A stretch of DNA of 27,493 bases from the NCBI GenBank assembly GCA_002295885.1, contig DBGM01000030.1, forward strand, positions 1 through 27,493, read 5' to 3'. The DNA comes from Phycisphaerales bacterium UBA854 (GTDB taxonomy: Bacteria > Planctomycetota > Phycisphaerae > Phycisphaerales > SM1A02). The translations under genes were made by a program, and so were the position numbers. The notes beneath the pieces were generated by a model. That model saw only the letters and a program-made list of their open reading frames with translations. It had not been told where the DNA came from and made no database searches. Shown here piece after piece: positions 16,334 to 23,422 of the stretch. The first letter of the stretch is position 1. Every line of letters begins with the position of its first letter.

Positions 16334-16337
16334 CAAT
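16332..16337 (+). promoter_or_regulatory. Candidate -10 box of the queD-like operon
   Basis: TACAAT on the plus strand (five of six to consensus) would start transcription near 16344, about 55 bases before ATG 16399. The leader would contain the perfect inverted repeat TTGAC-CT-GTCAA (16356-16367). No convincing -35 is visible. Confidence 0.35.
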
Positions 16338-16339
16338 CT

Positions 16340-16367
16340 AGAGTAGTAAGAACGCTTGACCTGTCAA
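16340..16367 (-). promoter_or_regulatory. Candidate promoter of the YdjY leader
   Basis: On the minus strand a perfect -35, TTGACA (16367-16362), is followed after 16 bases by TACTCT (16345-16340). The -35 lies inside the inverted repeat TTGAC-CT-GTCAA, which could be an operator for this promoter. Confidence 0.5.
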
Positions 16368-16398
16368 TCCCCCTCCCACCCATTTCCGACGTCTTTCA

Positions 16399-17205
16399 AT
16401 GCCGATCATGAACCTCAGCCGGTCCGTCCGCATGACCGTTCCCGCCGATCCGGGACGGCTCCGAAACGGTAAAAATACGTTTGCCGGCACCCCTTTGACC
16501 TCCTCGCTGGGCGCCTACTACGAGTTCACAGTCGACTACGCCGGTGAGGAAGCTCCCGAAACCGGCTTCGTCTTCAGCATCTACGACATCGATGGAGCCG
16601 TACGGACCGCGCTGCCGCCCCTGCTTTCCCGGGCCATCGCATCCGGAGCCGAGCCGGTGGCTTTGATGCCCACGCTCCGCGACGCCATCACCGATCAACT
16701 CGGCGTCCTGCCCCGCACCCTGCGATGGACCCTCAACCCCTACCACGAACTCGCCATGCACGAACACGACACCACGCACCTGACGCTGTCGAGACGCTAC
16801 ACCTTCTCGGCTTCCCACCGGCTCTCACTGCCCGGCCTCTCCGACGACGAGAACTACGAACGATTCGGAAAGTGCTCACGACGGAACGGGCACGGGCACA
16901 ACTACGAACTCGTGGTCCACGCCAGGGTCCCGGTGGAACCCGACGACTTCGACTCCGTCTCCCTCGACGAGCTCATCACCGACGGCATCATCGATCACCT
17001 GGACCACCGCAACCTGAATCTCGACGTCGAGGAGTTCATCAACTCCAATCCCACACTCGAACGCATCACGATCTACTGCCACCGCTTCATCGAGAAGACA
17101 CTGGCCGACACCCCCGCCACGATCGAACGCATCGAGGTCTGGGAGAATGACCGGACTTCATGCTCGTTTCCCCCCGCCCCCGTACCGGGCGAGGCCACTC
17201 GATGA
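16399..17205 (+). CDS. 6-pyruvoyltetrahydropterin synthase/QueD-like protein with tandem T-folds
   Basis: The second half (about residues 128-255) is a PTPS/QueD domain with zinc ligands His140 (SASHR), His165 and His167 (NGHGHNY), catalytic-type Cys159 (GKCSRRN), then IDHLDHRNLN (199-207) and Glu221 in NPTLERI. QueD makes 6-carboxytetrahydropterin for queuosine and related deazapurines; PTPS works on biopterin. The first half (about residues 5-125) looks like a second T-fold with the same strand pattern but no His or Cys ligands. At 268 residues the protein is about twice the size of QueD. ATG 16399 and ATG 16408 are both possible, and neither has a strong ribosome site. Its stop overlaps the start of the cyclophilin gene in an ATGA. 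No other queuosine genes are present. Confidence 0.85.
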   Translation: MPIMNLSRSVRMTVPADPGRLRNGKNTFAGTPLTSSLGAYYEFTVDYAGEEAPETGFVFSIYDIDGAVRTALPPLLSRAIASGAEPVALMPTLRDAITDQLGVLPRTLRWTLNPYHELAMHEHDTTHLTLSRRYTFSASHRLSLPGLSDDENYERFGKCSRRNGHGHNYELVVHARVPVEPDDFDSVSLDELITDGIIDHLDHRNLNLDVEEFINSNPTLERITIYCHRFIEKTLADTPATIERIEVWENDRTSCSFPPAPVPGEATR

Positions 17206-18680
17206 GCATCCTGCGGCACACTCTGGCCCTGCTCATCCTGCTGACGGGCACCGCGGCGTTCGCCCAGTCGATGACCGAGGCCCAGAAGTCGGAGATGCGA
17301 TCGCTCCGCGAGCAGCAGACCGCGATCTGGCGGAAGATCCGTGCGGGCGAGGCCGTCGAGAACGACCGCCGGGCCCTTCTCCGGGCCATTGACGAGTACA
17401 ACCTCAACTTTCCGAACGACACCGCCGGCCTCACCTTCGCCGCCGAGATCGCCGCGGCCCTCGGAGACGACGACCTCGTCGACACCTACTACTCGAACAT
17501 CCTCGGAACGAACCCGCAGCTCGTCCGACAGGGACTCGCCTGGGCCGCCTACTACTACGATTCGAATCCTGCCCGGGCGGAGCAGATCCTCCTGAGACTG
17601 GGCAGCAACGCTCCGGACAACCTCGCCTTCTCGATGGCGATGTACGAGTTCTACACCAAGAAGATGCCCGATCGCCTCGACCGCCAGTTCGAGGGACTCA
17701 TCGAGCATCCGCCGACCAGGGAGCTGGTGGGGTTCATCAACGGCGTCAGCGCAACGTCACGCGATCTCGGTCTCCACTACGCACGCAAGGCCAAGCAGCG
17801 GTGGCCGGAGGATCCGATCGCCACCGCGCAGCTGGCTTCACGACTCCGATGGGTGGCGAGATACCAGGACGCCATCGACCAGTTCGTCCAGCTCGACGAG
17901 CCGCTGCTGCTGCGAGACGACATCGGCATGGAGTACGCCGACTGTCTGTACGCCGTGCACCGCTTCACCGATTCGATCGAGCACCTGCAGGCCATCGAAC
18001 TGCAGGACAGCATCTACGACAAGAGGGCGTCCCGCGGCATCAACTTTCGACTCGGCACCCGCCCCAGGATGATCCAAGCCTGGAAGGACGAACAAGTCCT
18101 GCGACAATCCGACGCGGCCCGGGACGACAACCCCCGGGCGACGATCGTCGTCGACGGTGCTCCAATCCGCGTCGAACTGTTCGAAGACCAGGCCCCGGTC
18201 TCGGTCGCCAACTTCATTCATCTCGCCGACGAGGGCTTCTACCGCGACTCGGACTTCCACCGCGTTGAAACCGGACTCATCTCGCAGGGCGGCCGTCGTG
18301 CGGGCGATTCCGATCCGTACGGAGGCCCCGGCTACTTCATCGAGCACGAAGGCCGCCGTGGCGATGCCCGGGGACACTTCCGTGGCAGCCTGTGCATGGC
18401 CTCAACCGGCCAGGACCAGCGGATCGGCAGCCAGTTCTACATCACGCACTTCCCCACTGCGCACCTCGACGGCACGCATGTCGTCATCGGTCGCGTGCTC
18501 GAGGGCCAGGAGCAGATCGAATCGATGCGGGGCGGCGAACGAATCAACGACGTCACGATCACGAGGCGACGCGAGCACGACTACCCGATGGACGTCGAAC
18601 TCGAGGACGGCACCACCGTACCCCGATCCGTCTGGAGAGCCATGCAGCAGGCCGGTGATCAGAGTTCGGACGAACCGTAG
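17202..18680 (+). CDS. Exported cyclophilin-type peptidyl-prolyl isomerase with helical-repeat N-terminus
   Basis: A signal peptide (cleavage after AFA, residue 21) sends the 492-residue protein out of the cytoplasm. Residues of about 25-305 are helical and repeat-like, resembling divergent TPRs (paired patterns such as LDEPLLLRDD and ADCLYAVHRF). From about 310 to 455 is a cyclophilin domain with PVSVANF, the catalytic FHR (352-354), GSQFYI and HLDGTHVVIG. The tryptophan seen in human cyclophilin A before LDG is replaced by His, as in other bacterial members. It probably folds or escorts envelope proteins. ATG 17202 is chosen because it starts the signal peptide and overlaps the queD-like stop. 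The 3' end overlaps the convergent ACT gene by 22 bases. Confidence 0.9.
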   Translation: MSILRHTLALLILLTGTAAFAQSMTEAQKSEMRSLREQQTAIWRKIRAGEAVENDRRALLRAIDEYNLNFPNDTAGLTFAAEIAAALGDDDLVDTYYSNILGTNPQLVRQGLAWAAYYYDSNPARAEQILLRLGSNAPDNLAFSMAMYEFYTKKMPDRLDRQFEGLIEHPPTRELVGFINGVSATSRDLGLHYARKAKQRWPEDPIATAQLASRLRWVARYQDAIDQFVQLDEPLLLRDDIGMEYADCLYAVHRFTDSIEHLQAIELQDSIYDKRASRGINFRLGTRPRMIQAWKDEQVLRQSDAARDDNPRATIVVDGAPIRVELFEDQAPVSVANFIHLADEGFYRDSDFHRVETGLISQGGRRAGDSDPYGGPGYFIEHEGRRGDARGHFRGSLCMASTGQDQRIGSQFYITHFPTAHLDGTHVVIGRVLEGQEQIESMRGGERINDVTITRRREHDYPMDVELEDGTTVPRSVWRAMQQAGDQSSDEP

Positions 18681-19129
18681 AGAACGAAGCCCTTGCGGCG
18701 CAGGATCTGTCCCGCGAACGTCGTGTCGTCGACCGCCATCGCGATCCGACCACCGTCGCCGACGTAGGACGAGGTCAGCATGGGATACATGAAGTCGATG
18801 TTGAGCTCGGCCCCTAGCAGGTAGAGGCACAGCATGGACAGCGGACGCTCGTCCGTCAGCTGCACGACGAGCAGTTCCGTCTCGGCGAAGGAATATTCAC
18901 TGGAGCGGAGCATCGCCCGGGTTGCGTCCGGATCGTCGGGTATCAGGCGAACCACGGCACAATCCGACGATTCCATCACGGCGAGACCGTGGATCGTGAT
19001 TCCCTCCGCCTCGTCGAACATCCTGAGGATGTCCAGCAGCCGACCGACCCGGTTCTCCAGGAAGATGCTGAACTGCCGGACCATCGGGGCGGTGTAGCCC
19101 TGCTGCGTTTCCTGCGGAAGCTGGGACAT
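18659..19129 (-). CDS. Double ACT-domain protein
   Basis: The 156-residue protein starts with a short tail, then VRQFSIFLENRVGRLLDIL, which is the first strand and helix of an ACT domain. A second ACT-like unit follows (TELLVVQLTDERPLSML onward, about residues 80-150). Such stand-alone tandem ACT proteins usually bind amino acids and regulate; some are labelled acetolactate synthase small-subunit-like. The ligand is unknown. ATG 19129 is chosen from a GGAG seven bases upstream; the open frame before it has no coding character. It lies 67 bases downstream of mqnD and may be cotranscribed or use the -10 at 19177-19172. Confidence 0.82.
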   Translation of the reverse strand: MSQLPQETQQGYTAPMVRQFSIFLENRVGRLLDILRMFDEAEGITIHGLAVMESSDCAVVRLIPDDPDATRAMLRSSEYSFAETELLVVQLTDERPLSMLCLYLLGAELNIDFMYPMLTSSYVGDGGRIAMAVDDTTFAGQILRRKGFVLYGSSEL

Positions 19130-19171
19130 TCCAAGACTCCAATCACCGCACCCCCCACGGGCGCTGGGTCC

Positions 19172-19177
19172 AGAGTA
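19172..19177 (-). promoter_or_regulatory. Possible -10 box of the ACT gene
   Basis: TACTCT on the minus strand lies in the 67-base gap between mqnD and the ACT gene, the same hexamer as in the YdjY leader promoter. It would give a leader of about 36 bases. No -35 is obvious. Confidence 0.28.
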
Positions 19178-19196
19178 GCCGGTTCGCGGATCGGCG

Positions 19197-20105
19197 TCAG
19201 GATGCCGTGGGAGCGGGCCCTGCAGCGATGAAATCGATGGAACCGGCGACCGGGAGGCAGCCCGTGGACGCCCCGTCCTCGAGGAATCGCCGAACGGCCT
19301 GGCGACCGCGATCCTGGAAGTCGAGCGTCCAGCGGTTGACGTACATCTCGACGAACTCGTCAGCGCAGTCCCGGTCGATCCCCCGTCCGAACTCGAGGGC
19401 ATAGGTCAGCGCACGTTCCCGGTTGTCCATGGCCCAGAGCACGGAACGCTGCAGGATGCCGGTGATCTCCTCGAGCGTCCCGGGCCCCCAGCGATCCTCG
19501 AGATCGCGACGGATGACATTGCCTCCCAGGGGAAGCGGCAGACCGGTCGATTCCTCCCACCAGATCCCCAGATCGGCCACGAGATGCAGGCCCTGCTCGG
19601 CGTAGGTGAGCTGGCCTTCGTGAATGATGACTCCGGCGTCGGCCTCGCCGGCCGCGATCCGATCCCCGATCGTCTCGAAGTCGACGGCCTCCCACGTCAG
19701 TTGGGATCCCCGGCACATCATTCGGAGGGTCGCCAGGGCACTGGTGCGTTCCCCGGGAACGAGGACGTGCGGCGAACCGGACAGCAGGGTCTCGAGGTCG
19801 CACGGTCGGTTCGTGACCAGCTTCGGACCGTAGCCGTCACCCAAGGATGCACCGCAGACCGTGAACGCATAGCGATCCGATACCCGGGGATACTGGGCAC
19901 AGCTGATGGCGGTGATCTCCCAGGTGCCGCGTTCCGACTCCTGATTGAGCCTCTCGATGTCACCCGTCACGAGCTCGAAGGACCAGCGACCGGTGTCGAC
20001 CTCCGGGCCGCCGCCCTCCAGACCGACCAGCGGCCACCACATGAAGGCGTCGTCGGGATCGGGGCTGTGGGCGAGTCGAAGATGGCGTTCGTCGGCGGTG
20101 TTCAT
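19197..20105 (-). CDS. mqnD: 1,4-dihydroxy-6-naphthoate synthase (futalosine pathway)
   Basis: MqnD converts cyclic dehypoxanthinylfutalosine to 1,4-dihydroxy-6-naphthoate in the alternative route to menaquinone. The 302-residue protein begins with the family motif SPDPDDAFMWW (residues 14-24), has GEADAGVIIHEGQLTY in the middle, and carries the diagnostic TGLPLPLGGNVIRRDL further on. These favour MqnD over MqnA. Its ATG overlaps the stop of the acyl-CoA ligase in an ATGA (20102-20105). mqnA, mqnB and mqnC are not in the window. Its presence implies a menaquinone-using respiratory chain. Confidence 0.9.
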   Translation of the reverse strand: MNTADERHLRLAHSPDPDDAFMWWPLVGLEGGGPEVDTGRWSFELVTGDIERLNQESERGTWEITAISCAQYPRVSDRYAFTVCGASLGDGYGPKLVTNRPCDLETLLSGSPHVLVPGERTSALATLRMMCRGSQLTWEAVDFETIGDRIAAGEADAGVIIHEGQLTYAEQGLHLVADLGIWWEESTGLPLPLGGNVIRRDLEDRWGPGTLEEITGILQRSVLWAMDNRERALTYALEFGRGIDRDCADEFVEMYVNRWTLDFQDRGRQAVRRFLEDGASTGCLPVAGSIDFIAAGPAPTAS

Positions 20106-21574
20106 GCGGACTCCTCGAGCATCGGATGCAGGGCGCGACGCTGGATCTTGCCGGTCGGGTTTCTGGGCAGCGCGTCGAGCACCCTGATGTCACGCGGCAC
20201 CTTGTAGGCAGGAAGCACCTCCCGGCAGAAGGCACGCACCTCGGACAGATCGATGGTGGCTCCCTCGATCAGTTCGACGAATGCGACGGGCACCTCGCCG
20301 CGTGACGGATCCTTCTGACCGATGACGGCCGCATCGGAGATGGCGGGATGGCGGTTCAGGACTTCCTCCATCTCGCGCGGGAAGACATTCTCGCCGCTGA
20401 TGATCAGCATCTCCTTGATCCGCCCCGTGATGGAGAGGAACCCGTTCTCGTCCATCCGCCCCATGTCGCCGGTCCGAAAGAATCCGTCCTCGTCGAAGAC
20501 CGCATTCGTGGCGTCATCCTGCTTGAAGTAGCCGGCCATGACGTTTCCACCGCGGATCCGGATCTCGCCGTCCTGCCCCGGCCCCAGCCGCTCCTCGTTC
20601 TCCCCCACGATGATCTCCTCCACGCCCGGCAGCGGCTGACCGACGGTGCCCCGACGCTCGCATTCGGGCAGCGTCCAGTTGGTCACCGGCGACGTCTCCG
20701 TCAACCCGTACCCCTCGCAGATCCGGACACCGAACCGCTCCCGGAAGCCTTCGTACACGGCGTCCGGCAGCGGCTCACCACCGGACACGATGTAGCGGAC
20801 ACCTTCGAAGTGATCCCGGGTCGCGGTCTTCGCCTGCAGCAGCGCGTTGTACATCGAAGGAATGGCGATCAGCGCGGTCGGACGGTGCTCCTGCAGAAGC
20901 CCGAGCACCTTCGTGACCTGGAACTTGGCGTTGTAATAGACCCGGCAGCCGATCGACATCGGCAGCAGGGTGGTGACCGTCAGCCCGAAGCTGTGGAACT
21001 GCGGCAGCACACCGATGAATCCGTCGTTGCGACCGAACTTGGCCCACTCGACGCACTGGGCGATGTTCGTCGCCAGATTTCCGCTGGTGAGCATGACCCC
21101 CTTGGGACGACCGGACGTCCCCGACGTGTAGAGGATCACGGATACGAAGTCGTCGTCGCGACGAGGAAGCCTCCGGATCGGTGGGAATCCCTTGAACTTC
21201 ATCTCGTCGACGCGGACCACATCCACCCCTGGCGGCATCCCTCCGAACCGCTCGAGCATCGCCCCGGCGGTGATGACCACGTCCAGCTCGGCGTCCTCGA
21301 TGATGTACTCGAGCTCTTCACGCGACACGAGGTAGTTGAGCGGCACGATCGTCCGTCCGAGCAGCCACCCGGCGACGATGGCCGCCGCGGTCAGCCCCGA
21401 GGTCGGAAGGAAGACGCCCACCCGCGGCCGACCCGATCGCCGCTCGACCTGCCGCGCCAGGTGCAGGGCCGTGATGTAGAGCGTGATGCCCCGCCAGGAG
21501 CGGAAATCGTCGACCGCGAACACACGGAAGGGATGCTTCTGCCATTGGCGAATGATGGATCGTGCGACACGCAT
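20102..21574 (-). CDS. AMP-dependent acyl-CoA synthetase/ligase
   Basis: The 490-residue enzyme belongs to the ANL adenylating superfamily. It has the P-loop-like YTSGTSGRPKGVM (about residues 149-161), YGLTETSP, the hinge FRTGDMGRMDENG...GRIKEMLIISGENVFP and the C-terminal catalytic Lys segment PRNPTGKIQRR. The closest fit is a fatty-acyl or aryl-CoA ligase; the substrate cannot be fixed. Its first residues resemble a short membrane-proximal helix. Translational coupling to mqnD is notable because the futalosine route as known needs no CoA ligase, unlike MenE in the classical route. The promoter is probably the minus-strand TACACT at 21656-21651. Confidence 0.88.
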   Translation of the reverse strand: MRVARSIIRQWQKHPFRVFAVDDFRSWRGITLYITALHLARQVERRSGRPRVGVFLPTSGLTAAAIVAGWLLGRTIVPLNYLVSREELEYIIEDAELDVVITAGAMLERFGGMPPGVDVVRVDEMKFKGFPPIRRLPRRDDDFVSVILYTSGTSGRPKGVMLTSGNLATNIAQCVEWAKFGRNDGFIGVLPQFHSFGLTVTTLLPMSIGCRVYYNAKFQVTKVLGLLQEHRPTALIAIPSMYNALLQAKTATRDHFEGVRYIVSGGEPLPDAVYEGFRERFGVRICEGYGLTETSPVTNWTLPECERRGTVGQPLPGVEEIIVGENEERLGPGQDGEIRIRGGNVMAGYFKQDDATNAVFDEDGFFRTGDMGRMDENGFLSITGRIKEMLIISGENVFPREMEEVLNRHPAISDAAVIGQKDPSRGEVPVAFVELIEGATIDLSEVRAFCREVLPAYKVPRDIRVLDALPRNPTGKIQRRALHPMLEESA

Positions 21575-21617
21575 GGGACTTGGGCTCCCTGAACTGGCGA
21601 CAGGCGGGGGGAAGGTC

Positions 21618-21659
21618 CGATACAGTCATGGTGCATGGCCCCGGCAGTGCAGTGTATCG
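21618..21659. promoter_or_regulatory. Symmetric divergent promoters of the acyl-CoA ligase and the SPOR lipoprotein gene
   Basis: Inverted arms CGATACA (21618-21624) and TGTATCG (21653-21659) each contain an extended -10: TACAGT reading right (21621-21626) and TACACT reading left (21656-21651). Because each points toward the other, the two transcripts would overlap at their 5' ends by about 10 bases, with leaders of about 65-70 bases. The symmetry may also mark a regulator site. Confidence 0.4.
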
Positions 21660-21699
21660 AACCCGGCCTCTTGCAGGCCCAAGACCCTGGAGACCAAGG

Positions 21700-22488
21700 A
21701 TGTACAGGTCGCTCGCTTCGTCCGTGATTCTCACCGTCGCCCTGCTGACCGGATGCCAGCCGCACAGCACCGTGAGCATCGACACCGCTTCACAGCAGTA
21801 CGAGAACGGGTCCATCAGCCTTGCAAAGCGTGACGCCCAGCGGATCTACGAACGGGGTGGATCGGATGCCCCCGAGGCCGCCTGGCTCATTGGCCTCTGC
21901 GACTATCGCCACGGCCGGACCACCGCGGCCCGGGCCGCCTTCGAACTGGCCGCCGACTCCTCCGACCCCGTGCTTTCGGCCCGCGCCAAGGCCATGATCG
22001 GTCAGACACTGCTCGAGGACGGCCAGCCCGCCGCCGCCGCCGTCCAGTTCGAACACGCGTGGCCCGAACTCCACGGAGAAGATCGATCACGGTGTGCACA
22101 GCACGCCGCCACGGCCTGGAGTCGCGCCGGCCGTCCGGATCTCGCTCAGCAATGGCAGGATCGGACGACCGCGACCCGGGCGTCCGCCGCCGACGTCGCC
22201 GCCAACCGGAGCAGTTCCACGGGCCCCGCCCCCACCGGCAGCTTCACCCTTCAGGCCGGAGCCTACAAGCAGGCGGACGGTGCACGCCGGGCCCAGGACC
22301 AGATGACCAGGGTCGCCGCCCGGGCCGGCATCGGACCGGCCAACATCCGTACCCGGACCGATCGGCACGGTCGCACGCTGTACCTGGTCCAGATCGGATC
22401 ATTCGACACCCGCCAGCAGGCGATCTCCGCATCGCGGGGTCTCGGCGGACACGAGGTCATGATCGTAACGGTTGACCCCTCCAGCTGA
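21700..22488 (+). CDS. Lipoprotein with TPR-like repeats and a C-terminal SPOR domain
   Basis: The 262-residue product has a lipoprotein signal (MYRSLASSVILTVALLTGC, Cys19). Residues of about 30-140 are helical and TPR-like (AWLIGLCDYRHGRTTAARAAF, given as a marker of one repeat near residue 65). From about 183 to the end is a SPOR domain with FTLQAGAYKQADGA and YLVQIGSFDTRQQA. SPOR domains bind denuded peptidoglycan glycan strands and localise proteins to division sites. ATG 21700 is chosen because it starts the signal peptide and has GGAG seven bases upstream; the longer open frame adds unlikely sequence. An envelope or division role is likely; classical FtsZ is often missing in planctomycetes, which makes such proteins of interest. 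Confidence 0.87.
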   Translation: MYRSLASSVILTVALLTGCQPHSTVSIDTASQQYENGSISLAKRDAQRIYERGGSDAPEAAWLIGLCDYRHGRTTAARAAFELAADSSDPVLSARAKAMIGQTLLEDGQPAAAAVQFEHAWPELHGEDRSRCAQHAATAWSRAGRPDLAQQWQDRTTATRASAADVAANRSSSTGPAPTGSFTLQAGAYKQADGARRAQDQMTRVAARAGIGPANIRTRTDRHGRTLYLVQIGSFDTRQQAISASRGLGGHEVMIVTVDPSS

Positions 22489-22523
22489 AAAGACAACCGG
22501 GTCTCCCCTTTGAGAAGACCCGG
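22488..22523 (-). terminator. Intrinsic terminator of the PEP-CTERM-like gene
   Basis: CCGGGTCT (22497-22504) pairs perfectly with AGACCCGG (22516-22523). On the minus strand the hairpin is followed by TTGTCTTTT (22496-22488), which fits termination of the leftward gene ending at 22583. The plus strand has no T-run, so it is not a good terminator for the SPOR gene. Confidence 0.65.
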
Positions 22524-22582
22524 CTGGAATCGGTTGGCATGGTCCGGCGGAAGCGAACGAGCCGGCATGCACCAACCACAGT

Positions 22583-23125
22583 TCAGTTGTCCGTGCGCCG
22601 CCTTCGACGGCGGGTGACCCCCGCCCCGGCGAGCAGGGCCAGGCCGGCCGGAGCCGGAATGAGATTGATCGCGAGCTGCCCCTGGATCCATGCTCCGGCG
22701 GCATCTCCGCTGCCGTCGTTCCAGATGCTCGCGGCAAAGGCCGTGACGATGCCGTCCTCGGGGATGTAGTACCCGTCCTCAAGCAGTTCGATGGTGAGAT
22801 TCGCCGGCCCGAACTGACCGGACGCATCCTCGTCGGGAAAGGGGAAGAAGTAGAACAGAACCGAATCACCGTCGGCGTCGGCCAGCTGCACGGCCAGGAT
22901 CGCCTCATTCGCGAAGTTGGCCGTCCCCGTGTTGTTGTAGGTCTCGAGGACCCCGTCGATCAGGCTGATGGAGTCGATCTGCTGACCGGGATCGGAACTC
23001 TCGAAGCTTCCGATCTCATTCAGCCCCGTGCCGTACTCGTCGATGCCGGCGAGATCGAAGATGATGCTTCCGGAGGCGGTCGCCCCGATCGTCGACGCAA
23101 GGAATACTGCTGCCACGCTACGCAT
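22583..23125 (-). CDS. PEP-CTERM-like exported protein
   Basis: The 180-residue protein has a signal peptide (RSVAAVFLASTIGATASG) and an acidic, Asn/Gly-rich, strand-forming body. Its C-terminal tail has a Pro-containing motif (NLIPAPAGLALL), a hydrophobic stretch and a final run of arginines. This is the tripartite PEP-CTERM-type sorting signal in the IPAP variant seen in Phycisphaera-like planctomycetes; it is probably processed by an exosortase-like enzyme encoded elsewhere. Body function is unknown. ATG 23125 is preferred over the adjacent GTG 23128 because AGGAGA sits about five bases before it. It is a single-gene unit with its own terminator. Confidence 0.83.
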   Translation of the reverse strand: MRSVAAVFLASTIGATASGSIIFDLAGIDEYGTGLNEIGSFESSDPGQQIDSISLIDGVLETYNNTGTANFANEAILAVQLADADGDSVLFYFFPFPDEDASGQFGPANLTIELLEDGYYIPEDGIVTAFAASIWNDGSGDAAGAWIQGQLAINLIPAPAGLALLAGAGVTRRRRRRTDN

Positions 23126-23422
23126 CACTTTCTCCTGACTTGCCCTGAACCACCGAAGTGATTCGACTTATCGTCATCCAGCACAAGGTTGGACCGACAA
23201 TTTCCGAAGGCAATGACAGCGCATCGATATCAACGACCCCCGGATGACGGTTGCCCCCATCATTCGGATGAACGGGAGAAACGGTGCGACCCACCTGGAT
23301 TCACCAGACGTCACAACCGGAACTCCGGGGCGACCGGAACAGTTTCCGCAGCGAGTACGCTGCAGGTTCCCGTAATGTTCTTGTTTACAGTGCTTTTGAA
23401 GCGTCTCGGCAAGCGATGACGT
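23126..23422. other. 297-base gap without a supported gene
   Basis: This is the longest gap in the window. It holds the Shine-Dalgarno of the PEP-CTERM-like gene and presumably its promoter, which I could not place. It also has a perfect hairpin GCAGCG-AGTA-CGCTGC (23348-23363) and, at its edge, GCGATGA-CGT-TCATCGC (23413-23429) spanning the aminotransferase stop. Neither hairpin has a T-run on either strand. A 76-codon open frame at 23189-23419 has no ribosome site and no coding character. Confidence 0.5.

Noticed and set aside
23348..23363. Terminator at the hairpin GCAGCG-AGTA-CGCTGC
   Set aside because: No T-run on either side and no gene ending close by.
23189..23419. Possible small gene of 76 codons in the gap after the PEP-CTERM-like gene
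   Set aside because: No Shine-Dalgarno at a useful distance, poor codon bias and no motif.
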